From positions 1 to 42,341 of the forward strand of contig PBNE01000007.1 in assembly GCA_002722885.1 (NCBI GenBank): a stretch of 42,341 bases of DNA. Direction: 5' to 3'. The position numbers and the translations under genes are program-made. Positions 33,791 to 40,849 of the stretch are shown in pieces (the first letter of the stretch is position 1; each line of letters starts with the position of its first letter). The stretch is from Rhodospirillaceae bacterium (GTDB taxonomy: Bacteria > Pseudomonadota > Alphaproteobacteria > SP197). Under the pieces are notes generated by a model. It was not told the DNA's origin. It was given only the letters and a program-made list of their open reading frames with translations, and did no database searches.

Positions 33791-35266
33791 ATGACCGAGT
33801 TGTGGTGTCTGTCGGCCCTTGAGGCTTCCGATCTTCTGAAGAAGGGCGAGGTCTCGCCGCTTGAGATGGTGGAGGCCAGCGCGGCACGCATCGACGAGAC
33901 CGATGACAGTCTCAACGCCATGCCGACCCGCTGCTACGACCGAGCCTGTGATCACGCGCGGCGCATGATGGATGGCAAGACGCCTGCCTACGACGGCCCG
34001 GGCGCTCTTCATGGCTTGCCGCTTGCGGTGAAAGAGCTTGAGGACGTCGCAGGGGTGCGGACGACCTATGGGTCGCGGTTTTTTGCCGACCATGTGCCGG
34101 AGACCTCCGACATCATGGTCGAGCGGCTGGAACAGCGCGGCGCCATCGTCATGGGCAAATCCAATGTCCCGGAGTACGGCGCGGGCGGTAACAGTTTCAA
34201 CGAGGTTCTGGGTGTCGCGCGCAATCCCTGGGACCAGCAACGGTCGCCGGGCGGCTCGTCGGGTGGTTCGGCTGCGGCGCTGGCAGCCGGTCAGGTGCCC
34301 ATCGCCACCGGCTCGGACCTGGGTGGCAGCCTGCGCATTCCCGCCAGTTTTTGCGGTGTTGTCGGCTATCGCCCGACACCCGGCGTTGTCGCCAAGGGAC
34401 CTGATCCCGGCTGTTTTGCCGACATGCCGGTGGTCGGCCCCATGGCGCGGGATGTGCCGGACACGGCCTTCATGCTTGATGCCATGACCGGCACCGACCA
34501 CCGCGATCCCCTGTCGCGTGCCGAACCGCATGTGCCCTTTCTCGATCAGGTGCACCGCGCGCTGGACAACGGTGATGTGCCGGGCCGTATCGGCTATTCG
34601 CCCGATCTCAAGGTCACGCCGGTCGATGCCGAGGTCGACGCCCTGTGCCGTGCCGGTCTCAGGCAGCTCGAAGTTCTCGGATGCGAAATCACCGACACCG
34701 ATCTCGATCTTTCGGACGGGCCGGAGGCGTTCCACACTTTCCGGGCTCTGGGTTTTGCAACCGGCCACGAGCACGAGCTGCTCAGTGATCCCGACAAGCT
34801 GAAGCCGGAGAACCGCTGGAACACCCGCAAGGGCCTCGACCTTACAATCGAGGAGGTGATTCGCGCCAACCGTGCTCGGGGCGCCGTCTATCACCGGGTC
34901 ACGGCCTTCTTCGCCGATCATGACGTTCTGGCCGTACCGTCGACCATCGTGCCGGCGATCCCGACCCATATGCGGTATCTCAAGGAGCTCAACGGCCACA
35001 CCTTCGGCAACTATGTCGACTGGATCATCCTGACGTCGGTCATCACGCTCACGGCCTGCCCGGCGATCTCGATCCCCTGTGGCTTCACGGCCTCGGGCCT
35101 TCCGGTCGGGCTGCAGCTTGTCGGCCGCTCGCACAGCGACGGGCAGCTTCTGGGCTGGTCGGCTGTTGCCGAGCGCCTGTTTGGGCTGGCGCAGGGCTTG
35201 CCAATCGATCCGCGTGGTGAGCCGGGCCGTTATCCCGATCCGGAGCCTGAACCCCACGGCGATTGA
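33791..35266 (+). CDS. Amidase (amidase signature family)
   Basis: A 491-residue amidase-signature hydrolase with the complete Ser-cisSer-Lys triad: K81 (PLAVKELE), S156 in PGGSSGGSAAA and nucleophile S180 in GSDLGGSLRIPA, with the usual 24-residue spacing of the serines. It hydrolyses a carboxamide to acid plus ammonia; the substrate is unknown. GatA is unlikely because no gatB or gatC is adjacent. GGGGAG lies 10 bases before the ATG at 33791. A membrane protein gene follows 60 bases later. Confidence 0.94.
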   Translation: MTELWCLSALEASDLLKKGEVSPLEMVEASAARIDETDDSLNAMPTRCYDRACDHARRMMDGKTPAYDGPGALHGLPLAVKELEDVAGVRTTYGSRFFADHVPETSDIMVERLEQRGAIVMGKSNVPEYGAGGNSFNEVLGVARNPWDQQRSPGGSSGGSAAALAAGQVPIATGSDLGGSLRIPASFCGVVGYRPTPGVVAKGPDPGCFADMPVVGPMARDVPDTAFMLDAMTGTDHRDPLSRAEPHVPFLDQVHRALDNGDVPGRIGYSPDLKVTPVDAEVDALCRAGLRQLEVLGCEITDTDLDLSDGPEAFHTFRALGFATGHEHELLSDPDKLKPENRWNTRKGLDLTIEEVIRANRARGAVYHRVTAFFADHDVLAVPSTIVPAIPTHMRYLKELNGHTFGNYVDWIILTSVITLTACPAISIPCGFTASGLPVGLQLVGRSHSDGQLLGWSAVAERLFGLAQGLPIDPRGEPGRYPDPEPEPHGD

Positions 35267-35326
35267 TTCGATCGGTGCGCATGACCATCTCAACGGAATG
35301 ATTCATGGCAGGACGGACCCGCTGAC

Positions 35327-36037
35327 ATGATTTTCGCGTTATCCAAAGCCTTCGGTGACATGCGCGATCCCCAACTGCGCAAGGCGATCCTGGCAATCGC
35401 TCTGTGGAGCCTGGGTTTTTTTTTCGTGCTGATGATCGTGATGTTTGGTGGCCTTGATGCCGCCAATCTGGGTGCCTGGGTCGAAGGGCAGATCGACTTG
35501 GCGCCAACCTGGGTCGTGAACACCGGCGCCTTCATTCTGGGAGCGTTCGCGTTCACCGCGCTGTTCTGGTTCTCGTTCGTGATCGTGGCGCAGAACGTCG
35601 CGGCCTTTTATCTCGACAAGGTCGTCGGGCGTGTCGAGGAAATTGACTACCCCGGCCTGCCGGAGGCCGAGGGTTCGACGATTGCACAGGATGTCGTCTC
35701 GACGATCCGTTTCACCGGCATGCTTCTTTTGCTGAACCTCGTGGCCCTGCCGTTCTACATCCTAGGCCTGATGGTGCCGTTTGTGAGTTTCGGCATCTTC
35801 TATCTGGTGAACGGTTATCTCGTTGGCCGTGAGTATGCCGAGGTCGTCATTCTGCGTCGGATGACCCCGAGTGACGCGGTGGCATGGCGCAAGGCCAACC
35901 GCACCAAACTCTGGCTGGCCGGTGCGCTGATCGCCTTTGGCATGACCATCCCGATCGTCAACTTCCTGGGTCCTGTGATCGCGGCGGCCTTCATGACCCA
36001 CATCTATCACGCCAACCGGGACATAACCGCCGCCTGA
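35327..36037 (+). CDS. EI24/CysZ-like integral membrane protein
   Basis: A 236-residue membrane protein with hydrophobic segments at about 20-42, 63-93, 128-162 (probably two helices) and 198-226, matching the EI24 domain family (etoposide-induced 2.4 / CysZ). CysZ homologues transport sulfate; others are of unknown function. The conserved NGYLVGREYAEVVILRRM region before the last helices is typical. The coding sequence contains a run of nine T at 35416-35424 (Gly-Phe-Phe-Phe-Val), unusual in GC-rich DNA and prone to slippage; the frame is intact here. Confidence 0.87.
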   Translation: MIFALSKAFGDMRDPQLRKAILAIALWSLGFFFVLMIVMFGGLDAANLGAWVEGQIDLAPTWVVNTGAFILGAFAFTALFWFSFVIVAQNVAAFYLDKVVGRVEEIDYPGLPEAEGSTIAQDVVSTIRFTGMLLLLNLVALPFYILGLMVPFVSFGIFYLVNGYLVGREYAEVVILRRMTPSDAVAWRKANRTKLWLAGALIAFGMTIPIVNFLGPVIAAAFMTHIYHANRDITAA

Positions 36038-36142
36038 GCACAGCAGCAACAATTCCTTGCGCAGAATGCTCCACTGGTCCTAGAAGCCGCCACATTGTCA
36101 CAACGGCCTCGATGGCCGATAGTCACGGTAAGAGAATCGGGA

Positions 36143-36514
36143 ATGAGCAGCATGGAACGCCTTGGCGCTGTTTCCATCAGCCTGGCGCTGGTCGCCTGCA
36201 CGGCTGGATCGTCACTTGATCGTGCCGATACTACGACCTATGTGGCGGCCGTTGAGGCGCCGGATGCGATGCTGATCGATGCGCCCGAAAGCTTGTTGCA
36301 TCTCAGCGAAGGCGATCTTGTCGACACTATGGGTGAGCCGGAGTTCATCTGGGTCGAGGCTGACGCCCAGATGTGGCGCTACGACGCGGAAGGCTGTGCG
36401 CTCTTCGTTTATCTTTATCCCGATGGCGTCCGGCATGTGGACATGCAGGGCGGAGGTCTCGATGACAGCGCCCGTTCCCGTTGCTTCAGCGACATGTTGG
36501 CGGACCAGACCTGA
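36143..36514 (+). CDS. Small putative lipoprotein
   Basis: A 123-residue product with a lipoprotein signal: ERLGAVSISLALVAC, Cys at position 19, lipobox L-V-A-C. The mature part contains a short conserved-looking stretch (LLHLSEGDLVDTMGEPEFIW, then ADAQMWRYDAEGCALFVYLY) similar to SmpA/OmlA-like folds in outline, with two later Cys. No function is known to me. The start could also be ATG at 36152. A cupin remnant begins 18 bases after the stop. Confidence 0.75.
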   Translation: MSSMERLGAVSISLALVACTAGSSLDRADTTTYVAAVEAPDAMLIDAPESLLHLSEGDLVDTMGEPEFIWVEADAQMWRYDAEGCALFVYLYPDGVRHVDMQGGGLDDSARSRCFSDMLADQT

Positions 36515-36531
36515 CGGCCGGTCGTGCGCCT

Positions 36532-36891
36532 GTGCACATCCAGACCGTTCTGGATGGCCCGCCCACGATCATCGACCGCAGTGAGGCGACCGAAGTCCAG
36601 GCCGACGAAGATTTTGCCCGGCTGGCCGAGTTTCGCGATGGCGCCATCTTCGCTGGCAGCTTCTCTGGCCACAGCAACGGTGACGAGATTGTTCAGGTTT
36701 TCGATGCCCGGACCACGTTGACGGTCATGGATCACGATGGCCCCGTCAGTCACGACATGACTGCAGGCATGCTCTTTGTGGTGCCCAAGGGCCGCTGACA
36801 CCGCTCTCACGCGCCCGATGGCGTCACCGTCATGACCGCCACGCCCCAGCCCACCGACCACAGCTTCGCCGAGGACCCTCGCGAAGATTGA
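36532..36891 (+). pseudogene. Cupin-domain protein interrupted by a TGA codon
   Basis: From GTG at 36532 (VHIQTVLDGPPTIID) the frame encodes a single cupin: FARLAEFRDGAIFAGSFSGH, NGDEIVQVFDARTTLTVMDH and VSHDMTAGMLFVVPKGR. TGA at 36796-36798 stands where tryptophan is expected (PKGR-W-H); cupin-like sequence continues in frame, HRSHAPDGVTVMTATPQPTD, to TGA at 36889-36891. The stretch between FSGHS and NGDEIVQ also seems several residues short of the family pattern. The metal-binding His region after the stop is therefore lost unless the stop is read through. I call it a young pseudogene. Confidence 0.7.
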
Positions 36892-36911
36892 TTGGTGCGC
36901 AGCTTGATCCT

Positions 36912-37877
36912 TCAGGTTCGAATCGGTGTCAAGCGCTTGTAGTGCAGGTGCTGGTAGAGGAAAGCTTCGACTTCGGCGATGCCCGGCAGGCCTCTGATTT
37001 CGCTGTCCAGAAGATCCAAGAGCTCGCTGTCGGAATGGCAGGCGACTTCGGTGAAAATGTCAAAGCGCCCCGCGGTGATCGCGACATAGGTAATGTGAGC
37101 CAGCCCGGCGAGCGCATCGGCGACCTGCCGCACCGGTTTCGCGCCGTCCACGCTCATCGCGATCCAGGCAACGCTCCCATAGGCGAAGCTCATGGGATTG
37201 ATGATCGCCATCACGTTCATCACGCCGGATGCGATCATGTCGTTAACGCGTGTCCTGACCTGACTTTCGGAAATCTCGAGATTATCGGCGATGGATTGAA
37301 ACGGGGCTCGGCCATCGCGTGACAGGGCATGCACGATGGCGCGGTCCGTCTCCGCGAGGGCGCGCGGTACGACGCCTGTTTCCCCGGAATCCTTGCGCCG
37401 GGCGGCATCGAAATGAGCAAGCTGATAGTGCAGGGAGAGATAGGGGAAGGACTCGACGGTGTGGATGCCGTCGAGCCGGCCGATCTCCTGCTCGATCACG
37501 GTCTGGAGTTCGTCACGGTTCCGGCAGATCAGCTCCGCGAAGAGACCGAATCGGCCCGTCGTGACCACGACGTAGTCGACCGCCGTGATCTCCAGCAGGG
37601 CGTGCGCGATGTCGGATGCGGGCCTCGACGGGTCGGTCGTGATGCCCAGCAGGGCGGCGCTTTCGTAACCCAGGGCGCGCGGGTCGGTTACCGCCGTGAT
37701 CTGGATGATACCCTGATCGAGCAGATGGCGGACGCGGGTTCGCACGGTCTTTTCGGCCATGCGTGTTTCTCGCGCGATCTGGGCAAAAGACCGGCGCCCG
37801 TCCTCCTGCAGATGCAGAACGATGGCGCGGTCCGATTCCGAAAGATCGGCGACCTGCTTGAGGAACCGTTCGGCCAT
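36912..37877 (-). CDS. Tandem Lrp/AsnC-family transcription regulator
   Basis: A 321-residue protein with two complete Lrp/AsnC units: HTH 1 (about 12-60; IVLHLQEDGRRSFAQIARET), RAM 1 (67-145), HTH 2 (172-220; IVHALSRDGRAPFQSIADNL), RAM 2 (228-305). Both halves end with a typical FGLF/FDIF effector-domain motif. Most Lrp proteins are about 150 residues and dimerise; here one chain carries two units. It sits 23 bases downstream of the hydrolase start side and is probably cotranscribed with the hydrolase at 37901-38758 (same strand). Amino acids or related ligands are likely effectors (family knowledge). Confidence 0.93.
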   Translation of the reverse strand: MAERFLKQVADLSESDRAIVLHLQEDGRRSFAQIARETRMAEKTVRTRVRHLLDQGIIQITAVTDPRALGYESAALLGITTDPSRPASDIAHALLEITAVDYVVVTTGRFGLFAELICRNRDELQTVIEQEIGRLDGIHTVESFPYLSLHYQLAHFDAARRKDSGETGVVPRALAETDRAIVHALSRDGRAPFQSIADNLEISESQVRTRVNDMIASGVMNVMAIINPMSFAYGSVAWIAMSVDGAKPVRQVADALAGLAHITYVAITAGRFDIFTEVACHSDSELLDLLDSEIRGLPGIAEVEAFLYQHLHYKRLTPIRT

Positions 37878-37900
37878 GGCGTGGGTCGGGCCGACCGGAC

Positions 37901-38758
37901 CTAGCGGCCGACCAGAGCAATCGAACGCTGGAAGACCTCGCTGTCGGATTCGGCTAGCCGCTCCAACTCGCCGAAGTGATTCTCGTTGGGCACGTCGTGG
38001 CGCTCCATGACGCGGTTCTCCGTGCGATAGCGCTCGACATAGGCGTCGGACTGGCGTTTGAACTCAGGCGTCTCGTTGCCTCCGGCGACCACAAGCTGTG
38101 GCGCATCCGTGGTCGGCGCCAAGAACAGCGGACTTTCGCGTTTGGCTTCCTCGACATCCATCTGCGGCCCCTGGTTGATCGACGTATGGACCAGCGGCTC
38201 CAGCTCGAAGATGCCGGAGATCGGCACCCCGGCATGGATCGCGTCGGCCGGCATGGCGGGGTCATGGGCGGGCCAGTCCGTCGCCATCATCATGGCCGTG
38301 AGGTGGCCGCCGGCCGAATGGCCCATAACAGAGATCATCTCGCGGTCGATCTTCAGATCAGCGGCATTGTGCCATAGCCAAGTGATGGCCCGGCGGACCT
38401 GCGGTGCGATGTCGCCCAGGCGGCAATCCGGTGTCAGCGTGTAGTTGATCACCGACACGTTGACCCCGGCCTTCATGAAGGGTTCGGCCACGAAGCTGTA
38501 CATCGCCTTGTCGCCGCGCTGCCAGTAGCCGCCATGGATGTAGACCAGCACCGGGCCGCCCTCGGCGCCACGGAACAGATCCAGCACCTCGCGCTCGGCC
38601 GGGCCGTAGCGCAGATCGAGCGCGACATCCGATTCCTCGCGAAACGCCGCGCAACGTTCCATCCAGCGGACCACCAGGGCATCGAAATCAGGCTCCTTGT
38701 TCCTGAGTTCGTACTGAAATTCCAGCTCCTCTGCATCCATGCCCCGGTACAACGCCAT
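37901..38758 (-). CDS. Alpha/beta hydrolase, kynurenine-formamidase-like
   Basis: A 285-residue esterase/lipase-fold protein with the oxyanion HGGYWQRGDK motif, the nucleophile elbow GHSAGGH, a late Asp (TTDAPQLVVAGGNE) and a C-terminal His in PNENHFGELE, which together make the catalytic triad. The HGGYW and GHSAGGH forms are typical of arylformamidase-like enzymes, though substrate remains open. The ATG at 38758 (MALYRGMDAEE) follows a GGAGAG; frames extending to 38902 are antisense to the promoter region of the monooxygenase operon. It precedes the tandem Lrp gene by 23 bases and is divergent from the luciferase-like gene. Confidence 0.9.
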   Translation of the reverse strand: MALYRGMDAEELEFQYELRNKEPDFDALVVRWMERCAAFREESDVALDLRYGPAEREVLDLFRGAEGGPVLVYIHGGYWQRGDKAMYSFVAEPFMKAGVNVSVINYTLTPDCRLGDIAPQVRRAITWLWHNAADLKIDREMISVMGHSAGGHLTAMMMATDWPAHDPAMPADAIHAGVPISGIFELEPLVHTSINQGPQMDVEEAKRESPLFLAPTTDAPQLVVAGGNETPEFKRQSDAYVERYRTENRVMERHDVPNENHFGELERLAESDSEVFQRSIALVGR

Positions 38759-38900
38759 TATCTCTCTCCAGAATTGGTGGAACCCGAACCCTACATCCGA
38801 GTGTGCGACGAAACATGGCCTTGACTCAATAGCTTTCAACGAATTACGGTCATACCTACCAAACGATCTGCGAAATCCGTACCTCGAAGGGAGAGCGATC

Positions 38901-39974
38901 ATGAAGGTGGGCCTGCTTCAGGAAGCCGAACTCATGCCCGGCATGGATGTTGCCACGCGCTACATGGACATGATCGAAGAGGTCGCGCTGGCCGACCGTC
39001 TGGGGTTCTCCTGCTGGGGCACCTCCGAACAGCACTTCTCTCCGCCGCGTTTTGCCGTTGCGGCGCCTGAGGTGCTCTATGCCGCTGTCGCCCAGAACAC
39101 CGAGAACATCCGCCTGCGCGTGATGTGTGCGGTGCTGCTGTCCTGGAACCATCCCATCCTGGTCGCCGAGCGTCTGGCCACGCTCGACATCGTCTCGAAG
39201 GGCCGCGCGGAACTTGCCACGGCTCGGTCCAACAACGTCCACACCATGGAGGCTTTCGGGGTCGATCCCAAGACGACCCGCGAACAGTGGGCGGATGGGA
39301 TTGAGGTGATCGCCAAGGCCTTCACCGATGATGTGCTCGAACACGACGGCCCGATCTGGAAGATTCCGCCGCGCGAGATCATGCCCAAGCCCGTGCAGAA
39401 ACCGCACCCGCCTCTGTCCGTCGCGGCATCCAGTGTTGCGTCGCACGTCGTGGCGGGCGAACGTGGGATCGGCGCGCTGTGCTTCGAGAGCTACTTCGGC
39501 TTTGAGTACCTGCAGGAGTGCATCGACGGTTATCGGCAGGGTCTCTCCAAGGGAACACAGATGGCGCCGCGCCGCACCGAACATATGGGTCTTTATGTCG
39601 CCACCGCCTATTGCGCGGAGACGCGCGAGGAGGCCTGCCGCATCGCCTATGACGTCGCGATGGGCTACTATCAGTTCCTCGTCGACATATATGTCCCGCT
39701 CGGCAAGCAGGGCTCGTACGAGTATCTCGACGACAAGCTTCAGCGCCTGATCGATCACCGCGACGACTTCGACTACCTGCTGACCCAGACCCCCTCGATC
39801 ATGATCGGCACGCCCGAAGACTTCGTCGAACGCATCCAGCGTCTCGAAGAGATGGGCATCGACGAGATCCTGATGCGCATCGATGGTGTCGCCCATGCCG
39901 ACATCATGCGCAGCTTCGAACTGATCGGCCGGGAGGTGATCCCGAAGGTTTCGGCCAAGGTGGAGGCGGCCTGA
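38901..39974 (+). CDS. Luciferase-like (LLM) flavin-dependent monooxygenase
   Basis: A 357-residue bacterial-luciferase-family TIM barrel. It begins MKVGLLQEAELMPG, continues with the GFSCWGTSEQHFSPPRFAVA segment (conserved E-H), LSWNHPILVAERLATLDIVS and a C-terminal GTPEDFVERIQRLEEMGIDE helix that closes the barrel. LLM enzymes use reduced FMN supplied by a separate reductase; a flavin reductase gene follows one base after the stop. AGGGAG before the ATG at 38901 supports the start. The substrate is not readable. Confidence 0.95.
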   Translation: MKVGLLQEAELMPGMDVATRYMDMIEEVALADRLGFSCWGTSEQHFSPPRFAVAAPEVLYAAVAQNTENIRLRVMCAVLLSWNHPILVAERLATLDIVSKGRAELATARSNNVHTMEAFGVDPKTTREQWADGIEVIAKAFTDDVLEHDGPIWKIPPREIMPKPVQKPHPPLSVAASSVASHVVAGERGIGALCFESYFGFEYLQECIDGYRQGLSKGTQMAPRRTEHMGLYVATAYCAETREEACRIAYDVAMGYYQFLVDIYVPLGKQGSYEYLDDKLQRLIDHRDDFDYLLTQTPSIMIGTPEDFVERIQRLEEMGIDEILMRIDGVAHADIMRSFELIGREVIPKVSAKVEAA

Positions 39975-39975
39975 G

Positions 39976-40479
39976 ATGGCGCTGCAGTCCTCAGCAGTCC
40001 TGCCTGCCGCACCTGGCTTCAAGGAAGCCATGGCGGAGTTTCCATCCGGTGTGACCGTCGCAACCTGCCGCAACGCCCGCGGTGAATCCTATGGCGCCAC
40101 GTTGTCGTCGGTGACCTCGCTGTCTCTTGACCCGCCCATGGTGCTGGCCTGCTTCGGTCGCGATTCCACCACACTGCAGGCGCTTTATCCCGGCGTGCCG
40201 TTCAACGTCCATGTCCTGGCCGAAGGGCAGCAGAATGTCGCGATGGCCTTTGCCGTGCGCAGCGGCGACAAGTTCGCCGGCGTTGCCTGGGACTCCCACC
40301 GCGCCGGCCCGCCGCGCCTGGATGGTTGCGCCGTGCTGCTGACCTGCCGTGTCGGCCATGTCATTCCGGGAGGTGACCATATGATCGTGACCGGCTATGT
40401 CGACCGTACCGAGATTGCGGACGAGACACGGCCGCTGGTCTATCATCGCCGCCGAATGGCAGCTCTGCCCGAAATCTGA
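39976..40479 (+). CDS. Flavin reductase (DIM6/NTAB-type)
   Basis: A 167-residue FMN-binding split-barrel reductase: FKEAMAEFPSGVTVATC, the GATLSSVTSLSLDPPMVLAC flavin segment, PFNVHVLAEGQQNVAMAF and the C-terminal LVYHRRRM. It is likely to deliver FMNH2 to the preceding LLM monooxygenase; the two form a two-component system. Start 39976 lies two bases behind the LLM stop, and an EthD-like gene follows after 12 bases. Confidence 0.94.
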   Translation: MALQSSAVLPAAPGFKEAMAEFPSGVTVATCRNARGESYGATLSSVTSLSLDPPMVLACFGRDSTTLQALYPGVPFNVHVLAEGQQNVAMAFAVRSGDKFAGVAWDSHRAGPPRLDGCAVLLTCRVGHVIPGGDHMIVTGYVDRTEIADETRPLVYHRRRMAALPEI

Positions 40480-40491
40480 GGAGACGTTCCG

Positions 40492-40800
40492 ATGATCCGC
40501 ACCTTAGTTATGTACGGCACCCCCGAAGACCCCGCAGCCTTCGCCAAGCACTATCATGAGATCCACATCCCGCTCGTGCGGAAGATGCCGCATCTGAAGT
40601 CCTGCGAGATCACCAAGGGCCCGGCCGCGATCGGCCCCGACGGTGGCGAGTATCATCTCGTCGCTATTCTGACCTATGACAGCCACGCTGACATGGAAGC
40701 CGCACTCGCCTCGGCGGAAGGCCAAGCCGCCGTCGCCGACGTCGCCAAATTCGCCAGCGGCGGCGTGACGCTTGTGACTGGCGAATACGAGACGGTCTGA
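40492..40800 (+). CDS. EthD-domain protein
   Basis: A 102-residue ferredoxin-like EthD protein: LVMYGTPEDPAAFAKHYHEI, HIPLVRKMPHLKSCEI and EYHLVAILTYDS. EthD proteins accompany catabolic monooxygenases (first found with the ethyl tert-butyl ether system) and are needed for degradation without a defined reaction. GAGGAG is placed well before the ATG. It ends the three-gene operon. Confidence 0.93.
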   Translation: MIRTLVMYGTPEDPAAFAKHYHEIHIPLVRKMPHLKSCEITKGPAAIGPDGGEYHLVAILTYDSHADMEAALASAEGQAAVADVAKFASGGVTLVTGEYETV

Positions 40801-40809
40801 ACCGCCGAA

Positions 40810-40841
40810 GACCCCTGTCAATCCGGTATTGAGCCGGGGTC
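40810..40841. terminator. Two-tier hairpin between convergent genes
   Basis: GACCCC (40810-40815) pairs with GGGGTC (40836-40841), and inner TCAAT (40818-40822) with ATTGA (40828-40832). Without a T-run it is more like a dispersed palindromic element; it lies exactly between the stops of the EthD and molybdenum-hydroxylase genes and may end both transcripts. Confidence 0.6.
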
Positions 40842-40849
40842 ACGACCAG

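Noticed and set aside
33634..35293. Very long minus-strand open frame opposite the amidase gene
   Set aside because: A high-GC antisense shadow; the plus strand carries the complete amidase signature.
17084..36798. Reassignment of TGA to tryptophan
   Set aside because: Several intact genes terminate with TGA in overlapping ATGA contexts, and the affected genes mostly carry frameshifts too.
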